DNA from: Acetobacteraceae bacterium
GTDB lineage: Bacteria; Pseudomonadota; Alphaproteobacteria; Acetobacterales; Acetobacteraceae
Direction: 5' to 3'
Length of the DNA: 40,942 nucleotides
Assembly: GCA_009693865.1 (NCBI GenBank)
Contig: SHWL01000022.1
Location: forward strand, 1 to 40,942
The translations under genes and the position numbers were made by a program. The stretch's first letter is position 1. Every line of letters starts with the position of its first letter. The notes beneath the pieces are model-generated. The model did no database searches. It was not told the DNA's origin and was given only the letters and a program-made list of their open reading frames with translations. Shown here piece by piece: positions 7,568 to 16,265 of the stretch.

Positions 7568-8716
7568 TCAGCTCTCACCCATCGGCACGTAAACCCGGCC
7601 ATCGAACAACCGCCGCGCCGTCCGGTAAAATGCCCCGCTATGCGCGACCCATGCGCCACTGGCATCTCGTCCGACATCCGCGTCCACTGTTAAAATCCCC
7701 GATGGCATCCCGATCCGCACCGAAGCCCTGGCATCCGGCCCGAGCATCTGATTAACCAGCGTTCCCGCGATTCGCGCCGCTACGCCCGTGCATAACGATG
7801 CCGTCAGAGGCAGCGCCCGATGTGGCTGCCCGTTCGACAGGAACCGCGCCGTCAAATCCACCTGATCCGCCGAGATCGGTTCCCCCGACAAAGTGGGCGC
7901 GTCCATCGGCGGCGCCACGAAACCAATAATCGGCGCCCCGGCAACGGTTCGTGCCTCGTCTTCGTCCCGCGCGATTCCCATCGCCACCGACGCGGCCCGC
8001 CGAATTCGTTGCAACTTCGCCAACAGCGCGGTGTCCTGGTCCAACGCCTCCGGCAGTTCCCGTCCGGTCAGCCCGAGGTCCGAGGCTCGCACGAACACGC
8101 ATGCGTTGGCAGCGTCGATCATGGACACCGGAATCGTTCCGATCTCGGGGACAGTCAGTTCATCGACGACATTGCCCGTTGGCAACAACAAACCTGTCGT
8201 CGCCCCGCCCGGTGACAGGAAGTCCAGCCGCACCGGCGCTCCAACCCCGGCGACTCCTGGAATTGCCATCGTCCCATCCGTCGCGGCCCGGCCCTCCACC
8301 AACGGAAACGTCGAACGAATGATTTTCTTCGTATTGGTATTGAAAATCCGCACCACCGCCCGATCGCCGTTCGGGCGCAACAACCCTTCATCCACCGAGA
8401 ACGGCCCAACCGCGGAACTCATGTTCCCGCAATTGCTCCGGTAATCCACCGCTGCTTCCCTGATCTGCACCTGGGCAAACGTAAAATCGATATCCGCGTC
8501 CTCGCGTGCGGATGGCGCCAGCACGCAGACTTTCGACAGTGAGGAAATTCCGCCACCCATTCCATTCAATTGCCGCCCATTCGGGTCCGGGCTGCCCATC
8601 GCCGCGAGGAAAATTGGATCCCATTCCTCGCGCGGCGGCAAATCCTTCGCGTGGAACATGATCGCGCGGCTGGTGCCGCCACGCATGAACACGGCGGGAA
8701 ACGACAGCAACGGCAT
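7568..8716 (-). CDS. PrpF-family protein (aconitate/oxalomesaconate isomerase-like)
   Basis: The product has 382 residues. It begins FPAVFMRGGTSRAIMFH and contains SNCGNMSSAVGPF (about residues 94-106), NTNTKKI, and LRLDFLSPGGATTG-like sequence, all hallmarks of the PrpF/methylaconitate isomerase family with its diaminopimelate epimerase-like fold. Members shift double bonds in tricarboxylic acid derivatives (2-methylaconitate, 4-oxalomesaconate). No prpBCD or gallate genes are present, so the substrate is unknown. AGGAGAG precedes the ATG by six bases. It follows shc by only 15 bp, so it is likely cotranscribed with the hopanoid genes, a pairing with no obvious metabolic logic. Confidence 0.88.
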   Translation of the reverse strand: MPLLSFPAVFMRGGTSRAIMFHAKDLPPREEWDPIFLAAMGSPDPNGRQLNGMGGGISSLSKVCVLAPSAREDADIDFTFAQVQIREAAVDYRSNCGNMSSAVGPFSVDEGLLRPNGDRAVVRIFNTNTKKIIRSTFPLVEGRAATDGTMAIPGVAGVGAPVRLDFLSPGGATTGLLLPTGNVVDELTVPEIGTIPVSMIDAANACVFVRASDLGLTGRELPEALDQDTALLAKLQRIRRAASVAMGIARDEDEARTVAGAPIIGFVAPPMDAPTLSGEPISADQVDLTARFLSNGQPHRALPLTASLCTGVAARIAGTLVNQMLGPDARASVRIGMPSGILTVDADVGRDASGAWVAHSGAFYRTARRLFDGRVYVPMGES

Positions 8717-8731
8717 CGGATCTCTCCTGTT

Positions 8732-10669
8732 TCAGAACCCGAACTGGACGCGTGGCGCGTTCGTGTTCCGGAGATTGCGATATCGGGCCAGCGCCAGCAA
8801 CGGGAAATACAGCCGGTAACCATGGTAACGCAGATAGAACACGCGGGGAAACCCGACTGCGGTGTAGGGCAACTCCGCCCACTCCCCGTCCGCGTGCCGC
8901 ATCCGCGTCAGATACGCGATGCCGCGTGCGACGGCGGAATGTCCAGCGTCGCCCGCCGCCATCAGGCCGAGCAAAGCCCAGGCGGTCTGGGAGGGCGTCG
9001 ATTTCTTGTAGAGACCGTGGGGCGCTTGCGCGTAACTTTCCTCGTCCTCGCCCCAGCCGCCGTCGTCACGTTGCACGGATATCAGCCATTCCGTGCCCCG
9101 ACGGATCGCGGGATCGTCATGGTCAAGGCCGGCGGCGTTCAGCGCACACAGCACGGACCACGTGCCATAAATATAATTCGTTCCCCAGCGGCCAAACCAA
9201 CTGCCGTCCGCTTCCTGCTCGCGCCGCAGAAACGCCAGAGCGCGGGCCATGACCGGTTCGTCCGCTGTCATACCGATCTGCGCCAGGAACGACACGCACC
9301 GCGCTGTCACATCGCTGGTCGGGGGATCGAGCAGCGCGCCATGATCGGCAAAGGGGATGTGGTTCAAATGAAGATGAACGTTTCCCGGTTCGAACGCGCC
9401 CCAGCCGCCGTCCAGCGGCCCAGCGGCCTTCGACTGCATGCCGATGATCCACTCGCGCGCGCGGTCGATCGATTGGCGGTACGCCGGATCGCCGGTACGA
9501 TCGAGCAACATACCCACGACCGCGGTGTCGTCCACGTCCGGGTAATGCGGGTTCTCATACTGAAACGCCCATCCACCGGGGCGCAGGCCGGGCCGCCGAA
9601 CGGTCCAATCGCCGGCAACGTCGAGAATCTGTTTATCCAGCAACCAGTGGCATGATTCACCAACATCGACCCCAGCCTCCATCATCGCGTGTCCGGCAAG
9701 CCCGGTGTCCCAGACTGGCGACAGGCACGGCTGGCAGTACGCTCGGTCGTCTGTTTCGACCAACAGTTTGCGCACCGCGTTCCAGGTGGCCGCCGCATCC
9801 GGATGATCGGATGGATACCCCAAAGTGTGGAACATCATCACGCTGTTGGCGATCGCGGGATAAATGCCGCCCAGGCCGTCGTCGCCGTTGAGGCGCTCTG
9901 TCACGAAAGCGACGGCTTTTTCGATCGAACGTTTCTGTCCGGCCGCCGGAAACAATGGCGTCATGAAACGAAGGATCTGATCGACCTGGCGGAAGAACCG
10001 GCCCCAACGGGATCGGTACGGCCCCCTGATCCAATCACGGATCTCATCCGGCGGCACGCGGAACAATTCCCGGATATGAATGCCACGGGGATTCCGCGCC
10101 AGCGGGCGCCTGGCCATCAGCACCAGCAACGGCACGACAACCGTCCGGGACCAATACGAGATCTTCGACAAATGAAACGGAAACCATTGAGGCAGCAGCA
10201 TGATTTCCATCGGCATCACCGGCACCGCGTGCCACGGCACCTGCCCGAACAGCGCCAACTGCGCGCGGGTGAACACATTGGTTCGCTCCGCGCCGCCCGC
10301 GGCCAGAATCGCGTCGCGTGCCCGGCGCATATGCGGCGCCCGCGGATCGTCGCCGATCGCCTTCAACGCGAAATACGCCTTCACGCTGGCGGAAATGTTG
10401 AAAACCCCATCATGGAACAACGGCCATCCGCCATGTACGCCCTGAATATCGCGCAGATAGACGCCGATCTTCGCCTGCAACGGCGCGTCCATTCGATCGA
10501 GAAAATGTTCCAGCAGCACATATTCGGCTGGAATCGTCGCGTCGGCTTCCAGCTCGAACACCCAATGGCCATCGGCCTGGCGCCGCCGCGTCAACGCCTC
10601 GGTGGCGGCCGCGATCGCTTCGTCAAGTCCTTCCGGCGCCACGCACGCGACCGTCACGTCAATCGTCAT
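8732..10669 (-). CDS. shc: Squalene-hopene cyclase
   Basis: This 645-residue class II triterpene cyclase has the acid motif DVDDTA at residues 378-383, which protonates squalene. Several QW-type repeats (for example QEADGSWFGRWG and QRDDGGWGEDEESY) are distributed through the protein. It folds squalene into hopene/diplopterol at the membrane surface, the committed step to hopanoids. The start overlaps the end of hpnE by 11 bases, a sign of translational coupling and of joint function. Length matches the family. No signal peptide is present; the enzyme is a monotopic membrane protein. Confidence 0.96.
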   Translation of the reverse strand: MTIDVTVACVAPEGLDEAIAAATEALTRRRQADGHWVFELEADATIPAEYVLLEHFLDRMDAPLQAKIGVYLRDIQGVHGGWPLFHDGVFNISASVKAYFALKAIGDDPRAPHMRRARDAILAAGGAERTNVFTRAQLALFGQVPWHAVPVMPMEIMLLPQWFPFHLSKISYWSRTVVVPLLVLMARRPLARNPRGIHIRELFRVPPDEIRDWIRGPYRSRWGRFFRQVDQILRFMTPLFPAAGQKRSIEKAVAFVTERLNGDDGLGGIYPAIANSVMMFHTLGYPSDHPDAAATWNAVRKLLVETDDRAYCQPCLSPVWDTGLAGHAMMEAGVDVGESCHWLLDKQILDVAGDWTVRRPGLRPGGWAFQYENPHYPDVDDTAVVGMLLDRTGDPAYRQSIDRAREWIIGMQSKAAGPLDGGWGAFEPGNVHLHLNHIPFADHGALLDPPTSDVTARCVSFLAQIGMTADEPVMARALAFLRREQEADGSWFGRWGTNYIYGTWSVLCALNAAGLDHDDPAIRRGTEWLISVQRDDGGWGEDEESYAQAPHGLYKKSTPSQTAWALLGLMAAGDAGHSAVARGIAYLTRMRHADGEWAELPYTAVGFPRVFYLRYHGYRLYFPLLALARYRNLRNTNAPRVQFGF

Positions 10670-11975
10670 CGGCCGCCATTTTTTTCTTCTTCCGCCGCCG
10701 TTTCGCGACCTTCGGCGGATTGAGCGCCAGTTTGGCCGCGGTCACGCCGGACCGGATCGCCCCCTCGATCGTCCCGGGCAGGCCCGTATCCGTCCAGTCG
10801 CCCGCCAGGGCCAGGTTCAGGAGCCGGGTTTCCGCGGAAGGCCGCCGTTCTTCCTGTGCCACATTGGCGACGATGGTGGCGCGCCGCTCCTTGATGACAC
10901 GGAACGGCGGTATCTCGGTAGCCTCTGCCCCTTCCAGGTCAAGGGCCTTCACGACGTTACGCCAGATCGCAGCGGCCAACTCATCAGCGTCGCGGTCGAC
11001 AACCTTGTTCGCGGCGCTGACCGTGATCGAGATATGGTCCTTTTTGATGAAAATCCACTCGGCGAGACCGTTGACCAGCCCGACGAAACCCGCCTCCTCG
11101 ATGTCCGCTTCGGGGCTGAGCGCAATCTTGTAATGCACGTTCAATATCGACTCGAACGCGTCCGGGACGGTCAGGTCCGGCAACAATTCGCCGGCGATCC
11201 AGGGAGGGACGGCCAACACCACCGAGTCATTGGCATCGACCTCGATCTGTCCATCGCCGGTTTCCAACGCAATGACGCGGTCATTCCCGATCACCAGACC
11301 GGTAACCCGAAGATTGAACAGCACCTCGGCGCGGCGCTTGCGCAGTGTCTCGATGGCGGGATCGACCAGAGCCTCCGACAGCCCGGTCTTCGCCATCCTG
11401 GGCAGGCAGGCCTTGCCGCCCTTCAACAGCGTCTCCCGCAGGACCGCGCCGAACAGGCAGGCCAGGGCCTCGTGCGGGCGGGTATTAAGCGCCGCGATCG
11501 ATAATGGCTCCAGCAGCAGCCAATACAAAGACGTGTGCCGCATCGTCTCCGTCACGACCGTGTCGTCCCATTCCCGGCCGATCGAGCGAAGGATCAGATG
11601 TTCGCTCGCGGTGGTCTTCGGCACGCGGCGGTCCGCGTACAGCAGCCACCAGGGGATACGTCCTCTGCTGGGGCGGAGCGTCCATTCCCGGCCGGTTTTC
11701 AGGTCTATGAAGGGGAAGACCGGCTTTTTTGGTCCCGTGACGAGATCCCGCGCGCCGATCGCGTCGATATAGGCGAAGGCGGATTTGTTCCCCGACAGCA
11801 GCAGATGGTTGCCGTTGTCCAGGCGGATATCGAGTTCAGGATCGTGATACGAGCGGCACCGCCCGCCGGCCGCGCCTGTCGCCTCATAAACCGTGACGGC
11901 CCGCCCCGCGCCGCTCGCCGTGATGGCGGCCGAGAGGCCGGCGAGGCCCGCGCCGATGACATGGACTCTGTTCAT
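10659..11975 (-). CDS. hpnE: Hydroxysqualene dehydroxylase HpnE (FAD-dependent)
   Basis: The 438-residue flavoprotein starts at ATG 11975 (MNRVHVIGAGLAGLSAA), which places the FAD-binding GxGxxG motif at the very N-terminus. An in-frame ATG 13 codons upstream would add residues not expected in this family. EATGAAGGRCRS follows, then a C-terminal FAD motif (LALAGDWTDTGLPGTIEGA, near residue 400). HpnE reduces hydroxysqualene to squalene after HpnD and HpnC. Those two are not in the window, so the pathway is split or begins beyond this block. The 3' end overlaps shc, and the tail is Lys/Arg-rich (KRRRKKKK). Confidence 0.92.
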   Translation of the reverse strand: MNRVHVIGAGLAGLSAAITASGAGRAVTVYEATGAAGGRCRSYHDPELDIRLDNGNHLLLSGNKSAFAYIDAIGARDLVTGPKKPVFPFIDLKTGREWTLRPSRGRIPWWLLYADRRVPKTTASEHLILRSIGREWDDTVVTETMRHTSLYWLLLEPLSIAALNTRPHEALACLFGAVLRETLLKGGKACLPRMAKTGLSEALVDPAIETLRKRRAEVLFNLRVTGLVIGNDRVIALETGDGQIEVDANDSVVLAVPPWIAGELLPDLTVPDAFESILNVHYKIALSPEADIEEAGFVGLVNGLAEWIFIKKDHISITVSAANKVVDRDADELAAAIWRNVVKALDLEGAEATEIPPFRVIKERRATIVANVAQEERRPSAETRLLNLALAGDWTDTGLPGTIEGAIRSGVTAAKLALNPPKVAKRRRKKKKMAADDD

Positions 11976-12089
11976 TGTTTCGCTTGTTTGCCCGAAGATA
12001 GGTCCGGTTCGCAATCGGCCGCCCGGCGCAGCCGCTTAAATCTCGGGATTCGATGGAGCTTCATGGCGAAATCGCGCCGGTTTTCAATC

Positions 12090-12581
12090 TCAGGCGACGA
12101 CCCGCACGGCCGTTAACCCTTCCGCCAGGATCCGCGTGAGGTCGGGCAGCGCCAGCGCCACGCAACCTTCGGTGGGCGCATAATCCCGGCGCGCGACATG
12201 CAAGAAGATCGCCGATCCGAGCCCTTTGACCACGGGAGAGTCGTTCCATCCCAAGATGCCGATGACGTCGTAGACCTCGTCCTGGCGCCAGAGGTGCTCA
12301 TGCCGCCCGTCATGCGGCAGATGGACGAGGCGGTTGTAATCCCTATGGGTGACATCGTCGCACCAGCCGTCGGTCGCGGCGATCGGCTCGACCGGGACGA
12401 CGCAGCGCGGCGGCGGCACCCGGTCGCCCCGGTACAGCACCCGGCGCAGAGGCAGCAAGCCGGCGGGCGTGGCACCGTCGCCTTCTTCCTTGCGGACCCG
12501 CACGCCACCCTTGCCGAGGGCAGCGAGGAACGTTTTGCCGCGCCAGATCAACCGGCCGTCGGGATGAACGATGGCTTCCAT
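12090..12581 (-). CDS. L,D-transpeptidase (YkuD)-fold protein
   Basis: The 163-residue protein has the YkuD catalytic core with the signature HVARRDYAPTEGCVAL: His128, and Cys140 as presumed nucleophile. The residues around Cys differ from the classical S-x-G-C-R; here they are T-E-G-C-V-A. No signal peptide or membrane anchor is visible, unlike secreted peptidoglycan cross-linking enzymes, so export or substrate is uncertain. It matches the short alphaproteobacterial members (COG3786). The ATG lies three bases after the ribA stop, so the two are cotranscribed, though the functions are unrelated. Confidence 0.85.
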   Translation of the reverse strand: MEAIVHPDGRLIWRGKTFLAALGKGGVRVRKEEGDGATPAGLLPLRRVLYRGDRVPPPRCVVPVEPIAATDGWCDDVTHRDYNRLVHLPHDGRHEHLWRQDEVYDVIGILGWNDSPVVKGLGSAIFLHVARRDYAPTEGCVALALPDLTRILAEGLTAVRVVA

Positions 12582-12584
12582 GCG

Positions 12585-13706
12585 TCAGTCCAACATGTGG
12601 CCGAACCTGACCGCCTTGGTGGCCAGGTAGGCGTCGTTGACCTCATTCGAGGCAAAGGCATGGGCTTCCCGGCCCACGACCTCGACCCCGCAGGCCGTGA
12701 GACCCGCGATCTTGTCCGGATTGTTGGTCAGCAGCCGAACCCTGGCGATGCCCAAAGCGAGCAGCATGTTGGCGCCCACGAGGAAGTTCCGCTCATCCGC
12801 GCCCCAACCCAGAACACGGTTGGCGTCCATCGTATCCAGGCCGCGATCCTGCAGCGTGTAGGCGCGCAGCTTGTTCACGAGGCCGATGCCGCGCCCCTCC
12901 TGCGCCAGATACAGGACCACCCCCACGCCGTGCGCGGCGATACGATGGATGGCACCGCGCAATTGTTCCCCGCAGTCGCAGCGCATCGAACCCAGCAGGT
13001 CGCCGGTGAAACATTCGGAGTGGATGCGCACCAGAGGGTTTTCGGTCTCTTCCGGCCTGCCAATCACGATCGCCAGATGCTCGAACGCCGATCCTTCCGC
13101 CCGGAATGCCACCACCCGCGCATCCTGGGCGCCCTCCAATGGCACGGAAGCGGATGCCACGATGCGAAGGCCCGCGCCCTCCATCGCCGGATAGGCGAGG
13201 ACGTCCGCGGCTGACACGCCAATCAGCGCTCGCTCCGCGAGGTCCGCGACAGAAATTGGGGTCACGGCGAGCACGGCGGGCAGCAGACGGCCCAGTTTCG
13301 CCAAAGCGATGGCGGCGGCGGCGCCCGGGGGCGCGCCCACCGGCTGCATCCCGCTGGTCACAGGTTGTGCGGTGGTGGGGTCGGCCAGGCCGCGTAACGC
13401 GTCCGGGTTGGCGAGCGCCGGAGGCAAGACGGCGGCCAGGACTTCGGTATCGCCGTCGATCGGGCGGCGCAGCACCGCCGCGCCCCGCACCGGAGCGAAC
13501 AGCGCGAGAGGTGGCGCCGTGCCCAGGGATTCGAACTCCGCGAGACTGACCGCGCCGGCGGTTTCCATGGCGAGGAGTAGTAACGGCGCGTCCCCCTCCA
13601 GCAGAACCGGGACGCCCCGGCGCAGCTCCGACACCGCGCGATGCACGCGACGGAGGGCTCGTGTCAGGGTATCGGGGCCGGTGGTGGCAGGAAGAAACGC
13701 GGTCAT
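12585..13706 (-). CDS. ribA: GTP cyclohydrolase II with N-terminal extension
   Basis: The C-terminal ~190 residues are GTP cyclohydrolase II, which makes 2,5-diamino-6-ribosylamino-pyrimidinone phosphate for riboflavin synthesis. Zinc ligands C232, C243 and C245 (SECFTGDLLGSMRCDCGEQL) and the motif AQEGRGIGL are intact. The N-terminal ~170 residues look like a degenerate DHBP synthase-type domain (RAVSELRRGVPVLLEG...AMET). They lack the usual acidic DHBP synthase motif (DDEDRENEGD), so this half is probably non-catalytic. Long RibA proteins of this kind are known in alphaproteobacteria. It is the first gene of a two-gene unit divergent from the response regulator. Confidence 0.93.
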   Translation of the reverse strand: MTAFLPATTGPDTLTRALRRVHRAVSELRRGVPVLLEGDAPLLLLAMETAGAVSLAEFESLGTAPPLALFAPVRGAAVLRRPIDGDTEVLAAVLPPALANPDALRGLADPTTAQPVTSGMQPVGAPPGAAAAIALAKLGRLLPAVLAVTPISVADLAERALIGVSAADVLAYPAMEGAGLRIVASASVPLEGAQDARVVAFRAEGSAFEHLAIVIGRPEETENPLVRIHSECFTGDLLGSMRCDCGEQLRGAIHRIAAHGVGVVLYLAQEGRGIGLVNKLRAYTLQDRGLDTMDANRVLGWGADERNFLVGANMLLALGIARVRLLTNNPDKIAGLTACGVEVVGREAHAFASNEVNDAYLATKAVRFGHMLD

Positions 13707-13829
13707 GTCGTCTTGATAGTGGGGTCTGAACCTGTTTGGAACAATCCCGGCCTAATTTCGTCACGTTTGGTCTATAGGGTCCTGGGCACGGCGAGACCGG
13801 ACGTTCAGACCATGGGGGACCACCACGCG

Positions 13830-14504
13830 ATGCCGGCGATCCTGATCGTCGATGGCGACGCCGCGATGCGCGAGACGTTGCGCGAACAATTGACCCGTGA
13901 CGGCGCTTTCGTCGTGGTGGAGGCCGCCGGCGCGCGCGAAGCGGAAGCATGTCTGGCCGCGGAAGGCTCGCGATTCGCCGCCGTGATCATGGACGCGACC
14001 CTCCCGGATGGCGACGGCCACGCGGTCCGCGCCAGTTTGCGTGCCAGCGGGCTGTCGATGCCGGTGATCCTGTTGAACGGGCTGAACCGGACGAGCGTCA
14101 CGGACGATACGACCATCATCGCCAAGCCTTTCCGGCTCAGTGAGCTGATGGCTCATCTTCGGGCCAGGCTTGAGGCCAGGACGGTGGAGGCCGCGGCGGT
14201 CAGGTTCACGATCGGCCCCTATGAGTTCAATTCGGACGAAAAGGCGCTGCGCCATGAGGCAGCCGACCGTCGCATCCGGTTGACCGAGAAGGAAACCGCG
14301 ATCCTTGCCTTCCTTTACCGGATGGGCGAGCGGGCAGTTCCGAGGCTGGAACTGCTGCGGGAGGTCTGGGGCTACAATCCGGCCGTCACAACGCACACGT
14401 TGGAGACGCACATCTACCGGCTGCGGCGCAAGATCGAGGTGGACCCCGCCAAAGCGTGTATTTTGGTCACCGAGGCGGGGGGTTACCGGCTGGCGAAAGG
14501 GTAG
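13830..14504 (+). CDS. Orphan OmpR/PhoB-type response regulator with atypical receiver
   Basis: The product is 224 residues from ATG 13830 (GGGGGA at 13814-13819); an in-frame ATG at 13812 is an alternative. The receiver keeps the phospho-acceptor Asp55 (IMDATLPDGDGH) and Lys99 (AKPF). The acidic pair normally reading DD is DG here (VDGDAA), and the conserved Thr/Ser of the switch is Asn83 (VILLNG). The winged-helix effector domain (about 140-224) is intact, including LLREVWGYNP and HIYRLRRKIE. No histidine kinase is adjacent. It may be phosphorylated by a distant kinase or act partly without phosphorylation. It is transcribed divergently from ribA. Confidence 0.87.
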   Translation: MPAILIVDGDAAMRETLREQLTRDGAFVVVEAAGAREAEACLAAEGSRFAAVIMDATLPDGDGHAVRASLRASGLSMPVILLNGLNRTSVTDDTTIIAKPFRLSELMAHLRARLEARTVEAAAVRFTIGPYEFNSDEKALRHEAADRRIRLTEKETAILAFLYRMGERAVPRLELLREVWGYNPAVTTHTLETHIYRLRRKIEVDPAKACILVTEAGGYRLAKG

Positions 14505-14570
14505 CCTCGGGCCGCCGTTGTCACGATCGGCCGCCGGGCTTAGCGTCGCCCGGTACGGAGAGAAACGCTC

Positions 14571-14987
14571 ATGTCCCAGGCCGCGACGAAACCGCTCCCG
14601 ATCCCCGACGAACTCAGCGCGCCGTTTTTCAATGGCGCGCGCGAGGGCAGACTTATGTTGCAACATTGCACCGGCTGCGGCGCCTGGAGTTTTCCTGTGC
14701 GAGAACGGTGTCCGCATTGTTTCGCCGCCAAACTCGAATGGCGCGCGGCCAGCGGACGAGGCACGCTTTATACCTTTACGATCATGCATCAGGTCATGAA
14801 CCCCGGATTTGCTTCCTCGGTGCCTTACAATGTGGCGCAGGTGGATCTCGAGGAAGGGGTACGGATGGTTTCCAACGTCGTTGGAATAGCGAACGACGCG
14901 TTGCGTGTCGGCATGAAACTCGAAGCCCTGTTTGAGGGTTCCGGGGATAATGTGCACCTTCCGAAATTCCGCCCCGCGGCGGGTTGA
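14571..14987 (+). CDS. DUF35 OB-fold protein with zinc ribbon
   Basis: This 138-residue protein starts with a helix (PDELSAPFFNGAREGRLMLQ). It has a rubredoxin-like zinc ribbon with CTGC (about residues 33-36) and CPHC (47-50), and then the OB-fold (GRGTLYTFTIMHQVMNPGF, VPYNVAQVDL). DUF35 proteins bind acyl-CoA and act as partners or activators of thiolase-like enzymes. That fits its place 16 bp before the thiolase-like gene. GGAGAG lies eight bases upstream of the ATG. Its likely role is subunit of a two-component CoA-dependent enzyme in the cytoplasm. Confidence 0.88.
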   Translation: MSQAATKPLPIPDELSAPFFNGAREGRLMLQHCTGCGAWSFPVRERCPHCFAAKLEWRAASGRGTLYTFTIMHQVMNPGFASSVPYNVAQVDLEEGVRMVSNVVGIANDALRVGMKLEALFEGSGDNVHLPKFRPAAG

Positions 14988-15003
14988 GAAGGAGAGAACG
15001 GCC

Positions 15004-16176
15004 ATGCCGAACCAATCGAAGGGCGCCATCGTTGGACTTGGTGTCACCCCAATGGGCAAGATTTATGGCCGCCGCGCGATCGATTTCGCCGCCGAGGCAA
15101 TCGCGCTCGCGCTCGACGACGCCGGCCTGGCCAAGAGCGATGTCGATGGACTGCTCATCAACGCGAACATTTCCGGCGATATGGATGTCCGGTCGCAGAT
15201 GGTCCTGGGGTTCGAGAACCTGACACTTGTGAACGTCATGAGCGCCTACGGCTCCACCGCCGGCAGCATGATGCAGTATGCCTGCATGGCGATCCGAGAG
15301 GGCCTCGTGAGGACCGTGGTGCTGGTCTACGCCGACGCGCCGCTGTCGCCCTCGCGCGGCGCCGGTCAGTCCTATGCGGGGCCGCATCGGTTTCCGCTTG
15401 GCGGCATGGTGGGCCTGAAAGCGGCCTACGGCAATTTTGGCGCCAATCCGGAATATGCCATGGCGGCGCGGCGGCATATGCACCTTTATGGCACGACCAC
15501 GGAACAATTCGGCACCATCGCCGTGGGGCAGCGTAAATGGGCCCAGATGAGTCCGTGGGCGCAGATGAAAGCGTCGATGACGCTGGCGGACCATCAGAAC
15601 TCCCGCTTTATCGCCGAGCCGTTGCGGTTGTTCGATTGCTGCCTCGTTTCGAACGGCGCGGTCGCGGTGATCGTGACGTCAGCCGAACGGGCGCGCGATC
15701 TGAAGCAGCCGCCGGTGAACGTTCTGGGTTATGCGCAGTCCGCGCCAGGCGACAATCTGCGGACCGACCGTCACCCGGCGGTGGAGACGGGCGCGAAACG
15801 TTCGGGCGAGATGGCGTTCCGCATGGCCGGAGTCACCCGCGACGACATCGGCACCTGTCAGTTGTACGACTGCTACACCTACACCGTACTCGTGACGCTG
15901 GAGGATTATGGCTTCTGCGCCAAAGGCGAGGGCGGCCCGTTCGTCGCCGATGGCAAGCTCGGGCCCGGAGGCTCGCTGCCGACAAACACGGGCGGCGGCC
16001 AATTGTCGGGATACTACATGTGGGCCTTCACGCCGTTGTCGGAGGCGGTGGTGCAGGCACGCGGCCAGGGCGGCGCGCGTCAGGCTCCGCGTAGCGATTA
16101 TGTGCTGGTCAGCGGAAATGGTGGAATTTTGAATTACCACTCCACGATGATCCTGAGCCGCCACGCCTCGGGCTGA
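15004..16176 (+). CDS. Thiolase-fold protein lacking catalytic Cys (SCP-x/Ltp2-like)
   Basis: The 390-residue protein starts at ATG 15004 with AAGGAGAG seven bases upstream. The fold is thiolase (IDFAAEAIALALDDAGL, SNGAVAVIVTSAERA, GPGGSLPTNTGGG). The strand that normally carries the nucleophilic Cys reads MSAYGSTAGSMM, with no Cys. The usual C-terminal CGGG is GNGG. Tyrosines cluster at residues 288, 291 and 293 (LYDCYTY). Thiolase homologues that pair with DUF35 proteins include the steroid side-chain aldolases Ltp2, which use tyrosines. A retro-aldol function on an acyl-CoA is therefore more likely than true thiolysis. Substrate is unknown and no steroid genes are nearby. Confidence 0.82.
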   Translation: MPNQSKGAIVGLGVTPMGKIYGRRAIDFAAEAIALALDDAGLAKSDVDGLLINANISGDMDVRSQMVLGFENLTLVNVMSAYGSTAGSMMQYACMAIREGLVRTVVLVYADAPLSPSRGAGQSYAGPHRFPLGGMVGLKAAYGNFGANPEYAMAARRHMHLYGTTTEQFGTIAVGQRKWAQMSPWAQMKASMTLADHQNSRFIAEPLRLFDCCLVSNGAVAVIVTSAERARDLKQPPVNVLGYAQSAPGDNLRTDRHPAVETGAKRSGEMAFRMAGVTRDDIGTCQLYDCYTYTVLVTLEDYGFCAKGEGGPFVADGKLGPGGSLPTNTGGGQLSGYYMWAFTPLSEAVVQARGQGGARQAPRSDYVLVSGNGGILNYHSTMILSRHASG

Positions 16177-16265
16177 AACGGCGGCGCCGTTGGACCTGGG
16201 CGGGCCGGATTTTTCTCTCGCATTGGCCGTGCCCCGGTTCCATATTCGCCGGGAAGGAGTTTGTA

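Noticed and set aside
12793-13950. 385-codon open frame on the minus strand over ribA
   Set aside because: An out-of-frame, Arg-rich shadow of ribA running through the divergent promoter region.
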